Part shown: positions 1 to 8,148 of the stretch, one piece after another
Layout: every line of letters starts with the position of its first letter
Position numbering within the stretch: the stretch's first letter is position 1
Source of the DNA: JAJFUV01 sp964561215
GTDB lineage: Bacteria > Acidobacteriota > Terriglobia > Bryobacterales > Bryobacteraceae
Assembly (NCBI GenBank): GCA_964561215.1
Contig: CAZLOS010000005.1
Location: 1-64,000 of the forward strand
DNA: 64,000 bases
Reading direction: 5' to 3'
Program-made: the position numbers and the translations under genes
Notes under the pieces: model-generated
The model's input: the letters and a program-made list of their open reading frames with translations, nothing else
The model's database searches: none
Told to the model about the DNA's origin: nothing

Positions 1-1
1 C

Positions 2-892
2 CTGGTGCTGGACGTGGCCATGGGCGGTTCCACCAACACCGTGCTCCACACCCTGGCCCTGGCGCATTCGGCCGGCATCGATTTCAACCTGAATCACATC
101 AACCAGTTATCCGACGCGACACCCAACATCTGCAAAGTGTCGCCCAGCCGCCCGGACGTACATATTGAGGACCTGCATGCCGTCGGCGGAATCGGCGCAA
201 TCCTGAAGGAAATCGCCCGTTACGGCAAGACACCTTTCAACGCGGATGCGCCGACCGTGGCAGGTAGCCTCGCCGACTATGTCGCCGCCGCTCCGGCTCC
301 CGACGGCAACGTGGTACGCCAGTTCGAGAACGCTTTCTCGGCCACCGGAGGACTCGCCGTCCTGTTCGGCAACCTGGCCCCCAAAGGTGCTGTGGTGAAG
401 AGCGCGGGCGTCGCCGCCGAGATGCTCGAATACGAGGGCAGCGCCGTGATTTTCGAATCGCAGGAAGATGCGCTACGCGGCATCCTGGCCGGCGAGGTAA
501 AGGACGGCGACGTGGCCGTGATCCGCTACGAAGGACCGCGCGGCGGCCCGGGTATGCAGGAAATGCTCTCTCCGACCGCGGCCATGGTGGGCGCCGGCAT
601 TCGCGCCGCCTTGATCACCGACGGTCGCTTCTCCGGCGGCACGCGCGGACTTTGCGTGGGCCACGTGGCCCCGGAAGCCGCCGCGGGCGGGCCGATCGCC
701 GCGGTCCGGAAGGGCGACCGGATCTATATCAACGCCGTCACCCGCCGCATCGAGCTCAAAGTAAGCGAAGCCGAGATCCAGCGCCGTCTGAAGGACGTGC
801 CGCCGTTCGAACCGAAGGTGAAACACGGTTGGCTGGCGCGCTACTCGGTGCACGCAACAAGCGCCGACACCGGCGCCGTGATGGACATTTAG
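2..892 (+). CDS. ilvD: Dihydroxy-acid dehydratase, C-terminal part (5' end outside window)
   Basis: Dihydroxy-acid dehydratase dehydrates 2,3-dihydroxy-isovalerate and -methylvalerate in branched-chain amino acid synthesis in the cytosol. The frame is open back to the first bases, so the gene starts upstream; 296 residues are present of a family length near 560. Visible family blocks are AMGGSTNTVLH at the very start of the fragment, YEGPRGGPGMQEML in the middle, and ITDGRFSGGTRG followed by GHVAPEAAAGGP near the end. The protein ends normally with a TAG stop. The next gene begins 31 bases later on the same strand but is unrelated in function. Identification is firm; only the missing N-terminal half limits it. 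Confidence 0.96.
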   Translation: MVLDVAMGGSTNTVLHTLALAHSAGIDFNLNHINQLSDATPNICKVSPSRPDVHIEDLHAVGGIGAILKEIARYGKTPFNADAPTVAGSLADYVAAAPAPDGNVVRQFENAFSATGGLAVLFGNLAPKGAVVKSAGVAAEMLEYEGSAVIFESQEDALRGILAGEVKDGDVAVIRYEGPRGGPGMQEMLSPTAAMVGAGIRAALITDGRFSGGTRGLCVGHVAPEAAAGGPIAAVRKGDRIYINAVTRRIELKVSEAEIQRRLKDVPPFEPKVKHGWLARYSVHATSADTGAVMDI

Positions 893-923
893 CGGACGCG
901 CCGCAGCGCGCGTCTACAGTGCC

Positions 924-2789
924 ATGAACTTGCACGCGCACGGACCGCTGCTGGTCAACATCCTCGGCCATGCGGCCGGCGCGTTGATCTTCGGCATCTT
1001 TCTGTATCTGTTGGTGCGCGATCGCGCGGGCGTGCGCCTGCGCGGAGGCCGTCTGGCGATCGCCGCCGCCGTGCTCGCGCTCATCTGGAATCTGGGCTCT
1101 CTGATTGCGATGGCGCACCCCGACTCGTCGGGCGCCGAGATGATGCTCAGTTTCGCCGCCATAAGCCTTCTGCCCGCGGTGCTGTATCATCTTTCGCTGG
1201 GCGGGCGTTTCCGTGCGCTTTGGATCGCCGGCTATCTGGTGAGCATCGTCTCGATTGCGGCGCATTTGAGCGAACTCGCGGCGCCCGCCATCGAACGCCA
1301 TGCGCTCGCCCTGCTGATTATCACGGTGGGCTTCGGCGCCCTCTCCCTGATATCCGCCGCCGCCGTCGTCCACTCCCCGCCCCGCACAAACCGGCTCCTG
1401 GCCCAGCAACTGGTCGCCGCGCTTTGCGTGTTCCTGTTCGCGCTGTCGTTCGTGCATTTCGACCCGGCGCACGCCGAGCACCTGTGGTCGCGCGAGTTGA
1501 TCCTCCACCACGCAGGCATCCCGCTGGCGCTGCTGGTGCTGTTGCAGGATCACCGTTTCCTGCTGCTGGACGCGTTCATCCGCTTCCTGGCCAACGTCTG
1601 CCTGGCGGCCGTGTTCCTATCCGCGGTGGGAACCGCCGCCGTGCCGTTCGCCGGACCGGCGCTTTCCGGTGGCGATCCGCTGCGGCAGGGGCTCCTGTTC
1701 GTCGCGGGCAGCCTGTTGCTGGTTCTGTTCGCCATCCTGCGTGGTGGCCTGCAGAATCTGCTGACAAGGCTGGTCTTCCGCCGGCCGAACATCGAAAGCG
1801 CTTTGACGGAGCTAAGGGCTGAAGGAGCCGCCGCGAAGGACGAAGCCGCTTGCCTGAACGCAGCGCTCGCTCACCTGGCGCGGTTCATGGGCTCCGAGCC
1901 GGCCGCCATCGCCTCCGGAGCACTTCAGGCGCATCTCGGGCAAACGGGATTGGGAGCGCCGGCGCTCCCCAGCGACATCCCCGGCTTGCGGGAAGAACTG
2001 CGGGAAGCGGGCGCGGAGGTGGTGGTTCCGGTGCCCGTCCCCGGTGAGCGGGCATACTATATCCTGCTGGGACGGCGACAGGGCGGCCGCCGGTATTTGA
2101 GCGAAGACCTTGCCGCCCTGGCCCGCCTGTCCCGCGCCGCCGCGGAACAGATCGAGGCGCATCGCCTCGCTGAGACGGACCGTCTGGTAGCGGAAGCGGA
2201 ATTGCGCGCCCTGCACGCGCAGATCAATCCGCATTTTCTGTTCAACGCACTCAATACACTCTACGGGGTGATTCCCAAGACGGCGGAGGCCGCGCGACGG
2301 CTGGTACTCAATCTTGCCGACGTCTTCCGCTATTTCCTGCAATCCCAGCGTACGATGGTCCCGCTCGCGGACGAGCTCAAGGTCGTAAAGGCATATCTCG
2401 AAATCGAGCAGGAGCGTTTGGGACCGCGGCTGCGAATCGAGTTCGATGTACCCGCGCAGGCCGTGACCGCGAAGATCCCTTCTCTTTCGATACAACCGCT
2501 GGTGGAGAACGCGGTGAAGCACGGCGTGGCCGGCAAGCCGGAAGGCGGGCTTGTCCGCCTCACTGTAGGCCGCGCAGGAGAGGCCTGGCGTATCGCGGTC
2601 GAGGACACCGGCGCGGGCGCCGCCGCGGCGCGCTCGAATGCCGTGCACAGCGGCGTGGCGCTCGACAACGTGAGCCGCCGTCTGAAGCTCTGTTACGGTC
2701 CCATGGCCGAGCTGCATTTCGAGCGAACGGGCGCGGGCGCCTCGGCACACTTCGAGGTGCCCATCCGCGCGAGCGAGGCTGGGGAATGA
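924..2789 (+). CDS. LytS-type membrane sensor histidine kinase
   Basis: Sensor kinase of a LytS/LytTR two-component pair. The first ~290 of 621 residues are a run of hydrophobic helices (about eight) separated by short loops, so sensing is probably membrane or periplasmic. A less ordered or GAF-like stretch follows at about 300-415. The His_kinase family signature QINPHFLFNALN places the phospho-accepting histidine at H437, and the ATP-binding region carries the N box SLSIQPLVENAVKHG and a degenerate GVALDNVSRRL box near the C terminus. The stop overlaps the start of the response regulator by four bases (ATGA), so the two are translationally coupled. The signal sensed is unknown. An ATG at 924 is used; no strong ribosome site is obvious before it. 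Confidence 0.93.
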   Translation: MNLHAHGPLLVNILGHAAGALIFGIFLYLLVRDRAGVRLRGGRLAIAAAVLALIWNLGSLIAMAHPDSSGAEMMLSFAAISLLPAVLYHLSLGGRFRALWIAGYLVSIVSIAAHLSELAAPAIERHALALLIITVGFGALSLISAAAVVHSPPRTNRLLAQQLVAALCVFLFALSFVHFDPAHAEHLWSRELILHHAGIPLALLVLLQDHRFLLLDAFIRFLANVCLAAVFLSAVGTAAVPFAGPALSGGDPLRQGLLFVAGSLLLVLFAILRGGLQNLLTRLVFRRPNIESALTELRAEGAAAKDEAACLNAALAHLARFMGSEPAAIASGALQAHLGQTGLGAPALPSDIPGLREELREAGAEVVVPVPVPGERAYYILLGRRQGGRRYLSEDLAALARLSRAAAEQIEAHRLAETDRLVAEAELRALHAQINPHFLFNALNTLYGVIPKTAEAARRLVLNLADVFRYFLQSQRTMVPLADELKVVKAYLEIEQERLGPRLRIEFDVPAQAVTAKIPSLSIQPLVENAVKHGVAGKPEGGLVRLTVGRAGEAWRIAVEDTGAGAAAARSNAVHSGVALDNVSRRLKLCYGPMAELHFERTGAGASAHFEVPIRASEAGE

Positions 2790-3511
2790 GGATTCTGATC
2801 GCCGACGACGAACCCATCGCGCGCGAAATTCTGCGCGACCTTCTGGCGGAGATGAGCGGCGTCGAATTGGCCGGCGAAGCTGCGTCGGGGCCCGAAACTA
2901 TCGCACAGATCGACCGCCTTCGGCCCGACGTCATCCTGCTCGACCTCGAAATGCCCGGTCTGGACGGCTTCGGCGTGGTGCGCGCATTGCGCGGCGAGAG
3001 TCTTCCGCTGATCATCTTCGTAACCGCTTACGACCAGCACGCTCTCGCCGCATTCGAGGCCGGCGCGGTGGACTACCTGCTGAAACCCGTGCGCCGCGAA
3101 CGGTTGGAAGCCGCTTTGGCTAAAGCACGCGCGCAACTGGCGGGCATGACCGGCGCGGCGCCGGCCGCCGGTCGCCCGGAAGCGCTTCGCAAGATAGCCG
3201 GCGTGAGCCGGGGCGAGATCCACCTGCTCGATCCGGCCGATGTGATCGCCCTGATTGCCGAAGGCGAGCTGGTGCACATCGTCACGTCGCCGGGGCGGTA
3301 TCTGGCGCAGCACACCCTCAAGTATTTTGAAACCACGCTCGAAAGCCCGCGCTTCCGGCGGGTGCGCCGCGGCGCCATCGTCAACACGGATCACATTCGT
3401 AAAGTTTCCGCGCTGAGCAGCAAGCGCTGGCTTCTGAAGATGTCCAACGGCATGGACGTGATCGTCAGCAAGCGCCTGGCAAGCACTATCCGCCGCGATT
3501 TGAAGTGGTAA
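2786..3511 (+). CDS. LytTR-family response regulator
   Basis: DNA-binding response regulator, 241 residues. Residues 1-120 are a receiver domain: acidic pair D7-D8, phospho-acceptor D53 in LLDLEMPG, a threonine in FVTAYD and the conserved lysine in DYLLKPV. Residues ~140-241 form a LytTR domain, recognisable by 'VIALIAEGELVHIVTS...YLAQHTLKYFE' and 'FRRVRRGAIVNTDHIRKV'. It overlaps the kinase gene by four bases. LytTR domains bind pairs of ~9-bp direct repeats about 21 bp apart; repeats with exactly that period lie just after this gene, ahead of the TonB receptor, which is therefore a likely target (inference). Confidence 0.95.
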   Translation: MRILIADDEPIAREILRDLLAEMSGVELAGEAASGPETIAQIDRLRPDVILLDLEMPGLDGFGVVRALRGESLPLIIFVTAYDQHALAAFEAGAVDYLLKPVRRERLEAALAKARAQLAGMTGAAPAAGRPEALRKIAGVSRGEIHLLDPADVIALIAEGELVHIVTSPGRYLAQHTLKYFETTLESPRFRRVRRGAIVNTDHIRKVSALSSKRWLLKMSNGMDVIVSKRLASTIRRDLKW

Positions 3512-3514
3512 CGT

Positions 3515-3577
3515 AAGGCCCGCTCGCCGTCTGAGAGGGCCCGGTCGCGCCCGGACAGGGCCCGGTCGCCGGAATTC
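3515..3577. repeat. Three tandem 21-bp direct repeats, candidate LytTR binding sites
   Basis: Three consecutive 21-base units begin at 3515, 3536 and 3557 and share the core AGGGCCCGGTCGC (the first copy differs at a few positions). The copies lie in the 112-base gap between the LytTR regulator and the TonB receptor. The 21-bp period equals two helical turns, the spacing known for LytTR-type sites. The binding role is inferred from position and period only. Confidence 0.55.
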
Positions 3578-3623
3578 CCTCGGGTGTTCTGCAAGCGCTT
3601 TTCATACTGGTAGCAGACAGCGA

Positions 3624-5795
3624 ATGAAACGACTCCTGCTCTCATTGTCCCTTCTCCTGGCGCCGGCCTTTGCGCAATCCGGCTCCGTCACGGGAAAGGT
3701 CACTCTCGAAGCCACCGGCGACAAAGTTCATCACGCCACCGTGATGATCCCTCAGCTCCGGCGCTCCACACAAACCGATCAGGGGGGCGTTTACTCGTTC
3801 CAGAACATCCCGCCCGGCAACTACGAAGTGCTTGCGCACATGCACCCATTCTCCGACGAGCGGCGCAAAGTACAGGTGACCGCGAACTCCGCTTCCAGGC
3901 TGGATTTCCAGCTGAGAATAGCACCTGTTCATGAACAGATCACGGTGACCGCCTCCGGCCAGGAAGAGACCACCCTGGGCGCGATTCAAAGCGTTGCCAC
4001 CATCGAAAACATGGAGCTGACAGCCAAAAGCGCGGTTTCTCTTGGTGAGGTGCTCGACGGGGAACCGGGCGTCGCCAAACGCAGTTCCGGCCCCGGCACG
4101 TCGCGGCCCGTAATACGCGGTTTCGACGGCGATCGCGTGCTGATTCTTCAGGACGGGATTCCCAGCGGCACGCTGTCCTATCAAAGCGGGGATCACGGCG
4201 AGCCCGTGGATGCGACCTCGCTCGACCGCGTCGAAGTCGTGCGCGGCCCGGCCACGCTGCTGTATGGCAGTAGCGCTATCGGAGGCGTCGTGAACGCGGT
4301 CACTTCACACCACCAGGAACATCAGCACCCGCACGAAGGCCTGCGCGGCCACCTGACGGGGGAAGGTGGCTCGAATAATGCCATGGGCGGCGGAAGCGGC
4401 GGATTCGAGTACGGCCGCGAGCATTGGATGCTGTGGGGCGGCGGCGGCGGCCAGCGCACCGGCGACTATTCGACGCCCCTCGGCACCGTCGCCAACTCGG
4501 AGACCGAAATCAAGCAGGCCAATATCGGCATCGGACACTTCGGCCCCAAAATCTTCGGAAGCGTAAGCTACAACACGCAGAACGGCGTCTACGGCGTCCC
4601 TGCGCCGCCTCCGGGCGGTGACGATTCCGAAATCGTCGATCTGAAGTACGCGCGCCAGAATGTGCACGCCAGCACCGGCATCAAGGAAGTGAGTGCCTCC
4701 ATCGAAAAGTTCTCGCTCAACCTCAACTACAGCGACTGGAACCACAAGGAGATGGATTCGGTCACTAGCGTGGTGCACAACGAGTTTTGGAATAAGCAGT
4801 TTTCCTACCGGGGCGTCTTCGACCAGCGCAAGCGCGGGCGTCTGTCGGGCAGCTTCGGTTTCATGGGCACGAGGCGCGATTACAACGCCACCGGCAACGA
4901 GGTCACCACGCCGCCGGTCCTTCAGAATTCGACCGCCGCCTTCGCCATCGAACAGCTCGATTTCGAGCACTTCCGGCTGCAGTTCGGCGGGCGGTTCGAG
5001 CATAACGGTTACAACCCGACCGGCCTGCCGGGCCGTTCGTTCCACGGTTTCTCGGGATCGGCGGGCATCCAGAAACCGCTCTGGCAAGGCGGCGTGTTCG
5101 CGGCCAACTACACGCACTCCTATCGTGCGCCGGCGTTGGAAGAACTGTACGCCTACGGCCCGCACGCCGGAAACCAGACCTTCGAAATCGGCGACCTGAA
5201 CCTGAAACGCGAGCGCGGAGAAGGCGTGGACCTGGCGCTGCGCCAGCAATGGTCGCGGCTTCGCGGCGAAGTAAGCTTCTTCAACTACTGGCTGCGCGAC
5301 TACGTGCACCTGGCGCCGACCGGCAGGGTCAACGAGGGCCTCATCGAAGCTGTGTACCGGCAGGGCGACGCGCGCTATCGCGGCGCCGAAGCCCGCATGG
5401 ACATAGGGCTTGGCCGAGACGTCTGGCTGAACCTGGGTCTGGATTCGGTGAATGCAACGCTCACGGCACACAACACACCGCTGCCCCGCATTCCTCCGCT
5501 GCGCGGGCACTTCGGATTCGACGCAGGCTACAAAGGCTTCCGCCTGCGCCCGTCGTTCACGCTCGCCGGCCGCCAGGACCGCATTTATCCGACGGAAACC
5601 GCGACCGCCGGCTACGGCGTCTTCGACCTCACAGCCTCTTACGTGTTGACCACCAAGCACGTCATGCACATCTTTGGTGTTACCGCTTACAATCTGGGCG
5701 ACGCCCTCTACCGCAACCATCTCTCCTTCATCAAGGAATACGCGCCGGAGATAGGGCGCGGCGTGCGCTTCCACTACACCCTGCAGATCTTCTGA
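3624..5795 (+). CDS. TonB-dependent outer-membrane receptor, possibly for a metal
   Basis: Outer-membrane receptor of 723 residues. A signal peptide (MKRLLLSLSLLLAPAFA) is followed by a carboxypeptidase-regulatory-like beta-sandwich (~20-100), a plug domain (~110-225, with VIRGFDGDRVLILQDG and RVEVVRGPATLLYGSSAIGG) and a long beta-barrel ending in an aromatic residue (LQIF). A histidine-rich loop HHQEHQHPHEG follows the plug and histidines recur in the first extracellular segments, a feature of zinc receptors such as ZnuD; zinc is a guess from that. It sits directly after the LytS/LytTR pair and the 21-bp repeats, which suggests regulated expression by that system. A perfect palindrome follows the stop codon. 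Confidence 0.9.
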   Translation: MKRLLLSLSLLLAPAFAQSGSVTGKVTLEATGDKVHHATVMIPQLRRSTQTDQGGVYSFQNIPPGNYEVLAHMHPFSDERRKVQVTANSASRLDFQLRIAPVHEQITVTASGQEETTLGAIQSVATIENMELTAKSAVSLGEVLDGEPGVAKRSSGPGTSRPVIRGFDGDRVLILQDGIPSGTLSYQSGDHGEPVDATSLDRVEVVRGPATLLYGSSAIGGVVNAVTSHHQEHQHPHEGLRGHLTGEGGSNNAMGGGSGGFEYGREHWMLWGGGGGQRTGDYSTPLGTVANSETEIKQANIGIGHFGPKIFGSVSYNTQNGVYGVPAPPPGGDDSEIVDLKYARQNVHASTGIKEVSASIEKFSLNLNYSDWNHKEMDSVTSVVHNEFWNKQFSYRGVFDQRKRGRLSGSFGFMGTRRDYNATGNEVTTPPVLQNSTAAFAIEQLDFEHFRLQFGGRFEHNGYNPTGLPGRSFHGFSGSAGIQKPLWQGGVFAANYTHSYRAPALEELYAYGPHAGNQTFEIGDLNLKRERGEGVDLALRQQWSRLRGEVSFFNYWLRDYVHLAPTGRVNEGLIEAVYRQGDARYRGAEARMDIGLGRDVWLNLGLDSVNATLTAHNTPLPRIPPLRGHFGFDAGYKGFRLRPSFTLAGRQDRIYPTETATAGYGVFDLTASYVLTTKHVMHIFGVTAYNLGDALYRNHLSFIKEYAPEIGRGVRFHYTLQIF

Positions 5796-5796
5796 C

Positions 5797-5824
5797 GTAG
5801 GGGTCGCATATATGCGACCCCTAC
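5797..5824. terminator. Perfect 28-bp palindrome after the TonB receptor gene
   Basis: Starting two bases after the stop codon, 14 bases (GTAGGGGTCGCATA) are followed at once by their exact reverse complement, so there is no loop sequence outside the stem. There is no T-run, so it is not a textbook intrinsic terminator; it may act as a transcript-end hairpin, a bidirectional stop or a repeat-family element. Confidence 0.5.
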
Positions 5825-5846
5825 ACCATCCTGCATACTAAAAGGA

Positions 5847-6728
5847 GTGCCCTCACGCGTTCAGCCATCGCTTGCCTCCAGCCGTCTGCTCCTGCTCGCC
5901 GCGTCTCTTTGCTTTTCGACCGGCGGCGCGGCCATCAAAGCGACTTCGCTCACGGCGTGGCAGGTGGCCGGATTCCGTTCCATCGTGGCGGCGCTAAGCG
6001 TTTTCCTGTTGCTGCCTGCGGCCCGCAGGGGGTGGAGTTGGCGTGTGCTGCCGGTGGGGGCGGCCTACGCGGGCACCATGCTGCTGTTCGTGCTGTCGAA
6101 CAAGCTGACCACGGCCGCGAACTCGATTTTCCTCCAGTCCACCGCGCCGCTCTATCTACTGCTACTGGCCCCTTGGCTGCTTCAGGAGCGCATCCAGCGC
6201 CGCGACCTGGCGCTGATCGTCGCCGTGGCCGGCGGCATGGCCTTGTTCTTCCTGGGCCGCGAGCGGGTGGTGGCTACGGCGCCAAACCCGGCGGCAGGCA
6301 ACGTCATCGCCGCCATCAGCGGCATCTTCTGGGCTCTCACGATCGCCGGCATCCGCTGGATTGCCCGTCGCCGGCCCGTGGGCGAGGGAACGCTGGCGCA
6401 CATTGTCACCGGCAACCTGATCGCCTGCATGGTGGCCTTGCCGATGGCCTTCCCCGCCGCCCACGTGACGACGAGGGACTGGCTGGTGATCGTTTACCTC
6501 GGCGTGGTGCAAATCGGAGTGGCTTACGCCTGCATGACGGCCGGCTTGCGGCGCGTGCCCGCGTTCGAGGCCTCCACCATCATGCTCATCGAACCGGTTC
6601 TCAACCCGCTATGGGCTTGGTTCGTTCACGGCGAGCGGCCCAGCGCTCTGGCGCTTACCGGCGGCGCCGTCATCATGACAGCTACGCTGTTGAACGCCTG
6701 GTGGCACAGCCGCCAGGGGTCAGCCTAG
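5847..6728 (+). CDS. EamA/DMT-superfamily transporter
   Basis: Integral membrane carrier of 293 residues with two repeated EamA halves and about ten hydrophobic helices. The first half includes 'SLTAWQVAGFRSIVAALSVF' and 'ANSIFLQSTAPLYLLLLAPWLL', the second 'VQIGVAYACMTAGLRRVPAFEASTIMLIEPVLNPLWAW', a typical DMT pattern. Members export or import small metabolites; the substrate cannot be read. The only start codon available in the frame is GTG 5847, but the best ribosome site (AAAGGAG, 5841-5847) overlaps it, so the true start is uncertain and may be a rare codon slightly downstream. Its 3' end overlaps the convergent wzt remnant by nine bases. Confidence 0.9.
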   Translation: MPSRVQPSLASSRLLLLAASLCFSTGGAAIKATSLTAWQVAGFRSIVAALSVFLLLPAARRGWSWRVLPVGAAYAGTMLLFVLSNKLTTAANSIFLQSTAPLYLLLLAPWLLQERIQRRDLALIVAVAGGMALFFLGRERVVATAPNPAAGNVIAAISGIFWALTIAGIRWIARRRPVGEGTLAHIVTGNLIACMVALPMAFPAAHVTTRDWLVIVYLGVVQIGVAYACMTAGLRRVPAFEASTIMLIEPVLNPLWAWFVHGERPSALALTGGAVIMTATLLNAWWHSRQGSA

Positions 6729-7127
6729 ATTGGCAGCGCTCGCCACGGCGCGCAGGTTGGCCACACCCGCCGTGTAACGCGCATCGGCAACCGTGAAGCG
6801 CACGGCGTCTTCCAGCCAGTCGTGCCAGACTCCATCCGGATCGTGTGAGGCCGCCGTAAGCGTGTAGTGCTGCGGGCACAGGTTACACAGGAACGCGAAG
6901 GTCACCTGCAGCCTGTCGCCGGCCGCGCACGGCCCCAGCTTCAGCTTCTCGAGTTCGGTGTTGGTGCCGTAAACCTCGACTCCGATCCTGCTGCGGATCA
7001 TCATGCCTACCACGGGATCCTCGACATCGTGCGCAAACCGCACGGTGATGCGTACGGCCATCGGGTCACCGCTCTGAAAGACCTCGGCCGCCCGGCCGTC
7101 GGCATCGAGCGTTTCGATGGAGACCAC
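6720..7127 (-). CDS. Remnant: C-terminal sugar-binding domain of a Wzt-type ABC transporter ATPase (5'-truncated)
   Basis: About 135 residues that match only the C-terminal domain of Wzt-like O-antigen ABC transporter ATPases: a beta-sandwich with 'MIRSRIGVEVYGTNTELEKL' and 'VTFAFLCNLCPQHYTLTAASHD'. This domain normally follows a ~240-residue ATPase that selects modified glycan chains for export; no Walker A, Walker B or signature motif is present here. Family-like sequence can be followed upstream to roughly base 7135 (ARVVSIETLDADGR) and then stops, with an in-frame stop codon at about 7164. Exactly there a plus-strand methyltransferase fragment begins. The GTG at 7127 is only the first usable codon. 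Probably a non-functional fragment left by rearrangement, or an assembly junction. Confidence 0.75.
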   Translation of the reverse strand: MVSIETLDADGRAAEVFQSGDPMAVRITVRFAHDVEDPVVGMMIRSRIGVEVYGTNTELEKLKLGPCAAGDRLQVTFAFLCNLCPQHYTLTAASHDPDGVWHDWLEDAVRFTVADARYTAGVANLRAVASAANLG

Positions 7128-8148
7128 CCGCGCGCGGGCGAAGCTCGCCGGAATTCCCCATGCTCACGCGCACGCGTCCAGCGGAGCCGACCTGGCAGCA
7201 TTCGCCGACGAGTCGTTCGACTTCGTTTATTCCTACGCCGTCTTCCAGCATATTCCGGATCGCGAGGTCGTTTTTAGTTACCTGCGTGAAGCGCACCGCG
7301 TCATGAAAGACGGCGCCATCTTCCGGGGGCAGTTCAACGGGCTCCCGGACACAGCCCGGCTATACGACACCTGGAGCGGCGCGCGCATCCAGGCCGCGGA
7401 GGTAGCGCAGTTCGCGCTGGAACACGACTTCCAGTTGCTGGCGCTCGATGGTGTGTCCACGCAGTACCTCTGGACCACCTGGCGCAAGCGTCCCGCCGGT
7501 TGGCACCGCGGCCTGCGGGAACGTCCGCCCGGCGCCTCGGCACGTATCACGAGGATCACCAACGCCAACGGGAGCGAGCCGCTCGTTCCCGCGTCCGGCC
7601 GATTCGCCTTCGCTTCAATATGGATTTCTGATCTCCCTGACGATCTTGATCTGAACGACGCTGAAGTGTTCATCGGCAACCGCGCTGCGGAACTCTCTTA
7701 CGTCGGGCCGCCTTCGGCCGACGGCATCTCGCAGATCAACGCCGCCGTGCCCGGCGGGACGCGCACCGGCCTGGTGGATGTGGAACTGCGCTGGCTCGGC
7801 CGGCGGATCGCTCCCGTGGCGGCCATGCGCGTCATCCCGCCCGGCCCCGTCATCCCCCTGGTCACGTCGGTGGCCGACGGCGTCAATCTGCTCTCGGGGA
7901 CAAGGATCGTCTCCGGCAGCGTCAAGGTGACCGTGGAGGAAGCTACGGAACCCGTGGAGTTTTCGGCATGGATCTTGGGAATGCCCGTTCGCGAAATCGA
8001 CATCTTTTGTGCCGACCCGGTGCCGCCACGCTACGAGATCAATTTCCGGCTGCCGGAGAATCTGTCCGCCGGGCATCACACCCTCGACCTGATGCTGAAT
8101 GGGCGGCGGCTCGCCCCGGTTGCTATTGAGGTGGTGCCGCAGCCGTGA
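7117..8148 (+). CDS. Remnant: class I SAM methyltransferase (5'-truncated) with a TIGR03437-like C-terminal region
   Basis: The first ~70 residues are the middle of a SAM-dependent methyltransferase: 'ARAKLAGIPHAHAH', 'FADESFDFVYSYAVFQHIPD' and 'YLREAHRVMKDGAIFRGQFNG' correspond to motifs after the SAM-binding glycine loop. The glycine loop (motif I) and everything before it are missing, so catalysis is not expected. Residues ~140-343 form one or two immunoglobulin-like domains with a QINA signature, as in the TIGR03437 module. Similarity begins at about base 7129, the same spot where the opposite-strand wzt remnant ends. The ATG at 7117 lies inside the wzt fragment and is unlikely to be the original start. 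The stop overlaps the next gene by four bases (GTGA), so the intact ancestor was in an operon with it. Confidence 0.72.
   Translation: METTRARAKLAGIPHAHAHASSGADLAAFADESFDFVYSYAVFQHIPDREVVFSYLREAHRVMKDGAIFRGQFNGLPDTARLYDTWSGARIQAAEVAQFALEHDFQLLALDGVSTQYLWTTWRKRPAGWHRGLRERPPGASARITRITNANGSEPLVPASGRFAFASIWISDLPDDLDLNDAEVFIGNRAAELSYVGPPSADGISQINAAVPGGTRTGLVDVELRWLGRRIAPVAAMRVIPPGPVIPLVTSVADGVNLLSGTRIVSGSVKVTVEEATEPVEFSAWILGMPVREIDIFCADPVPPRYEINFRLPENLSAGHHTLDLMLNGRRLAPVAIEVVPQP

Noticed and set aside
4305..5774. Minus-strand open frame of 489 codons
   Set aside because: Antisense shadow of the TonB receptor, whose signal peptide, plug and barrel are all recognisable.
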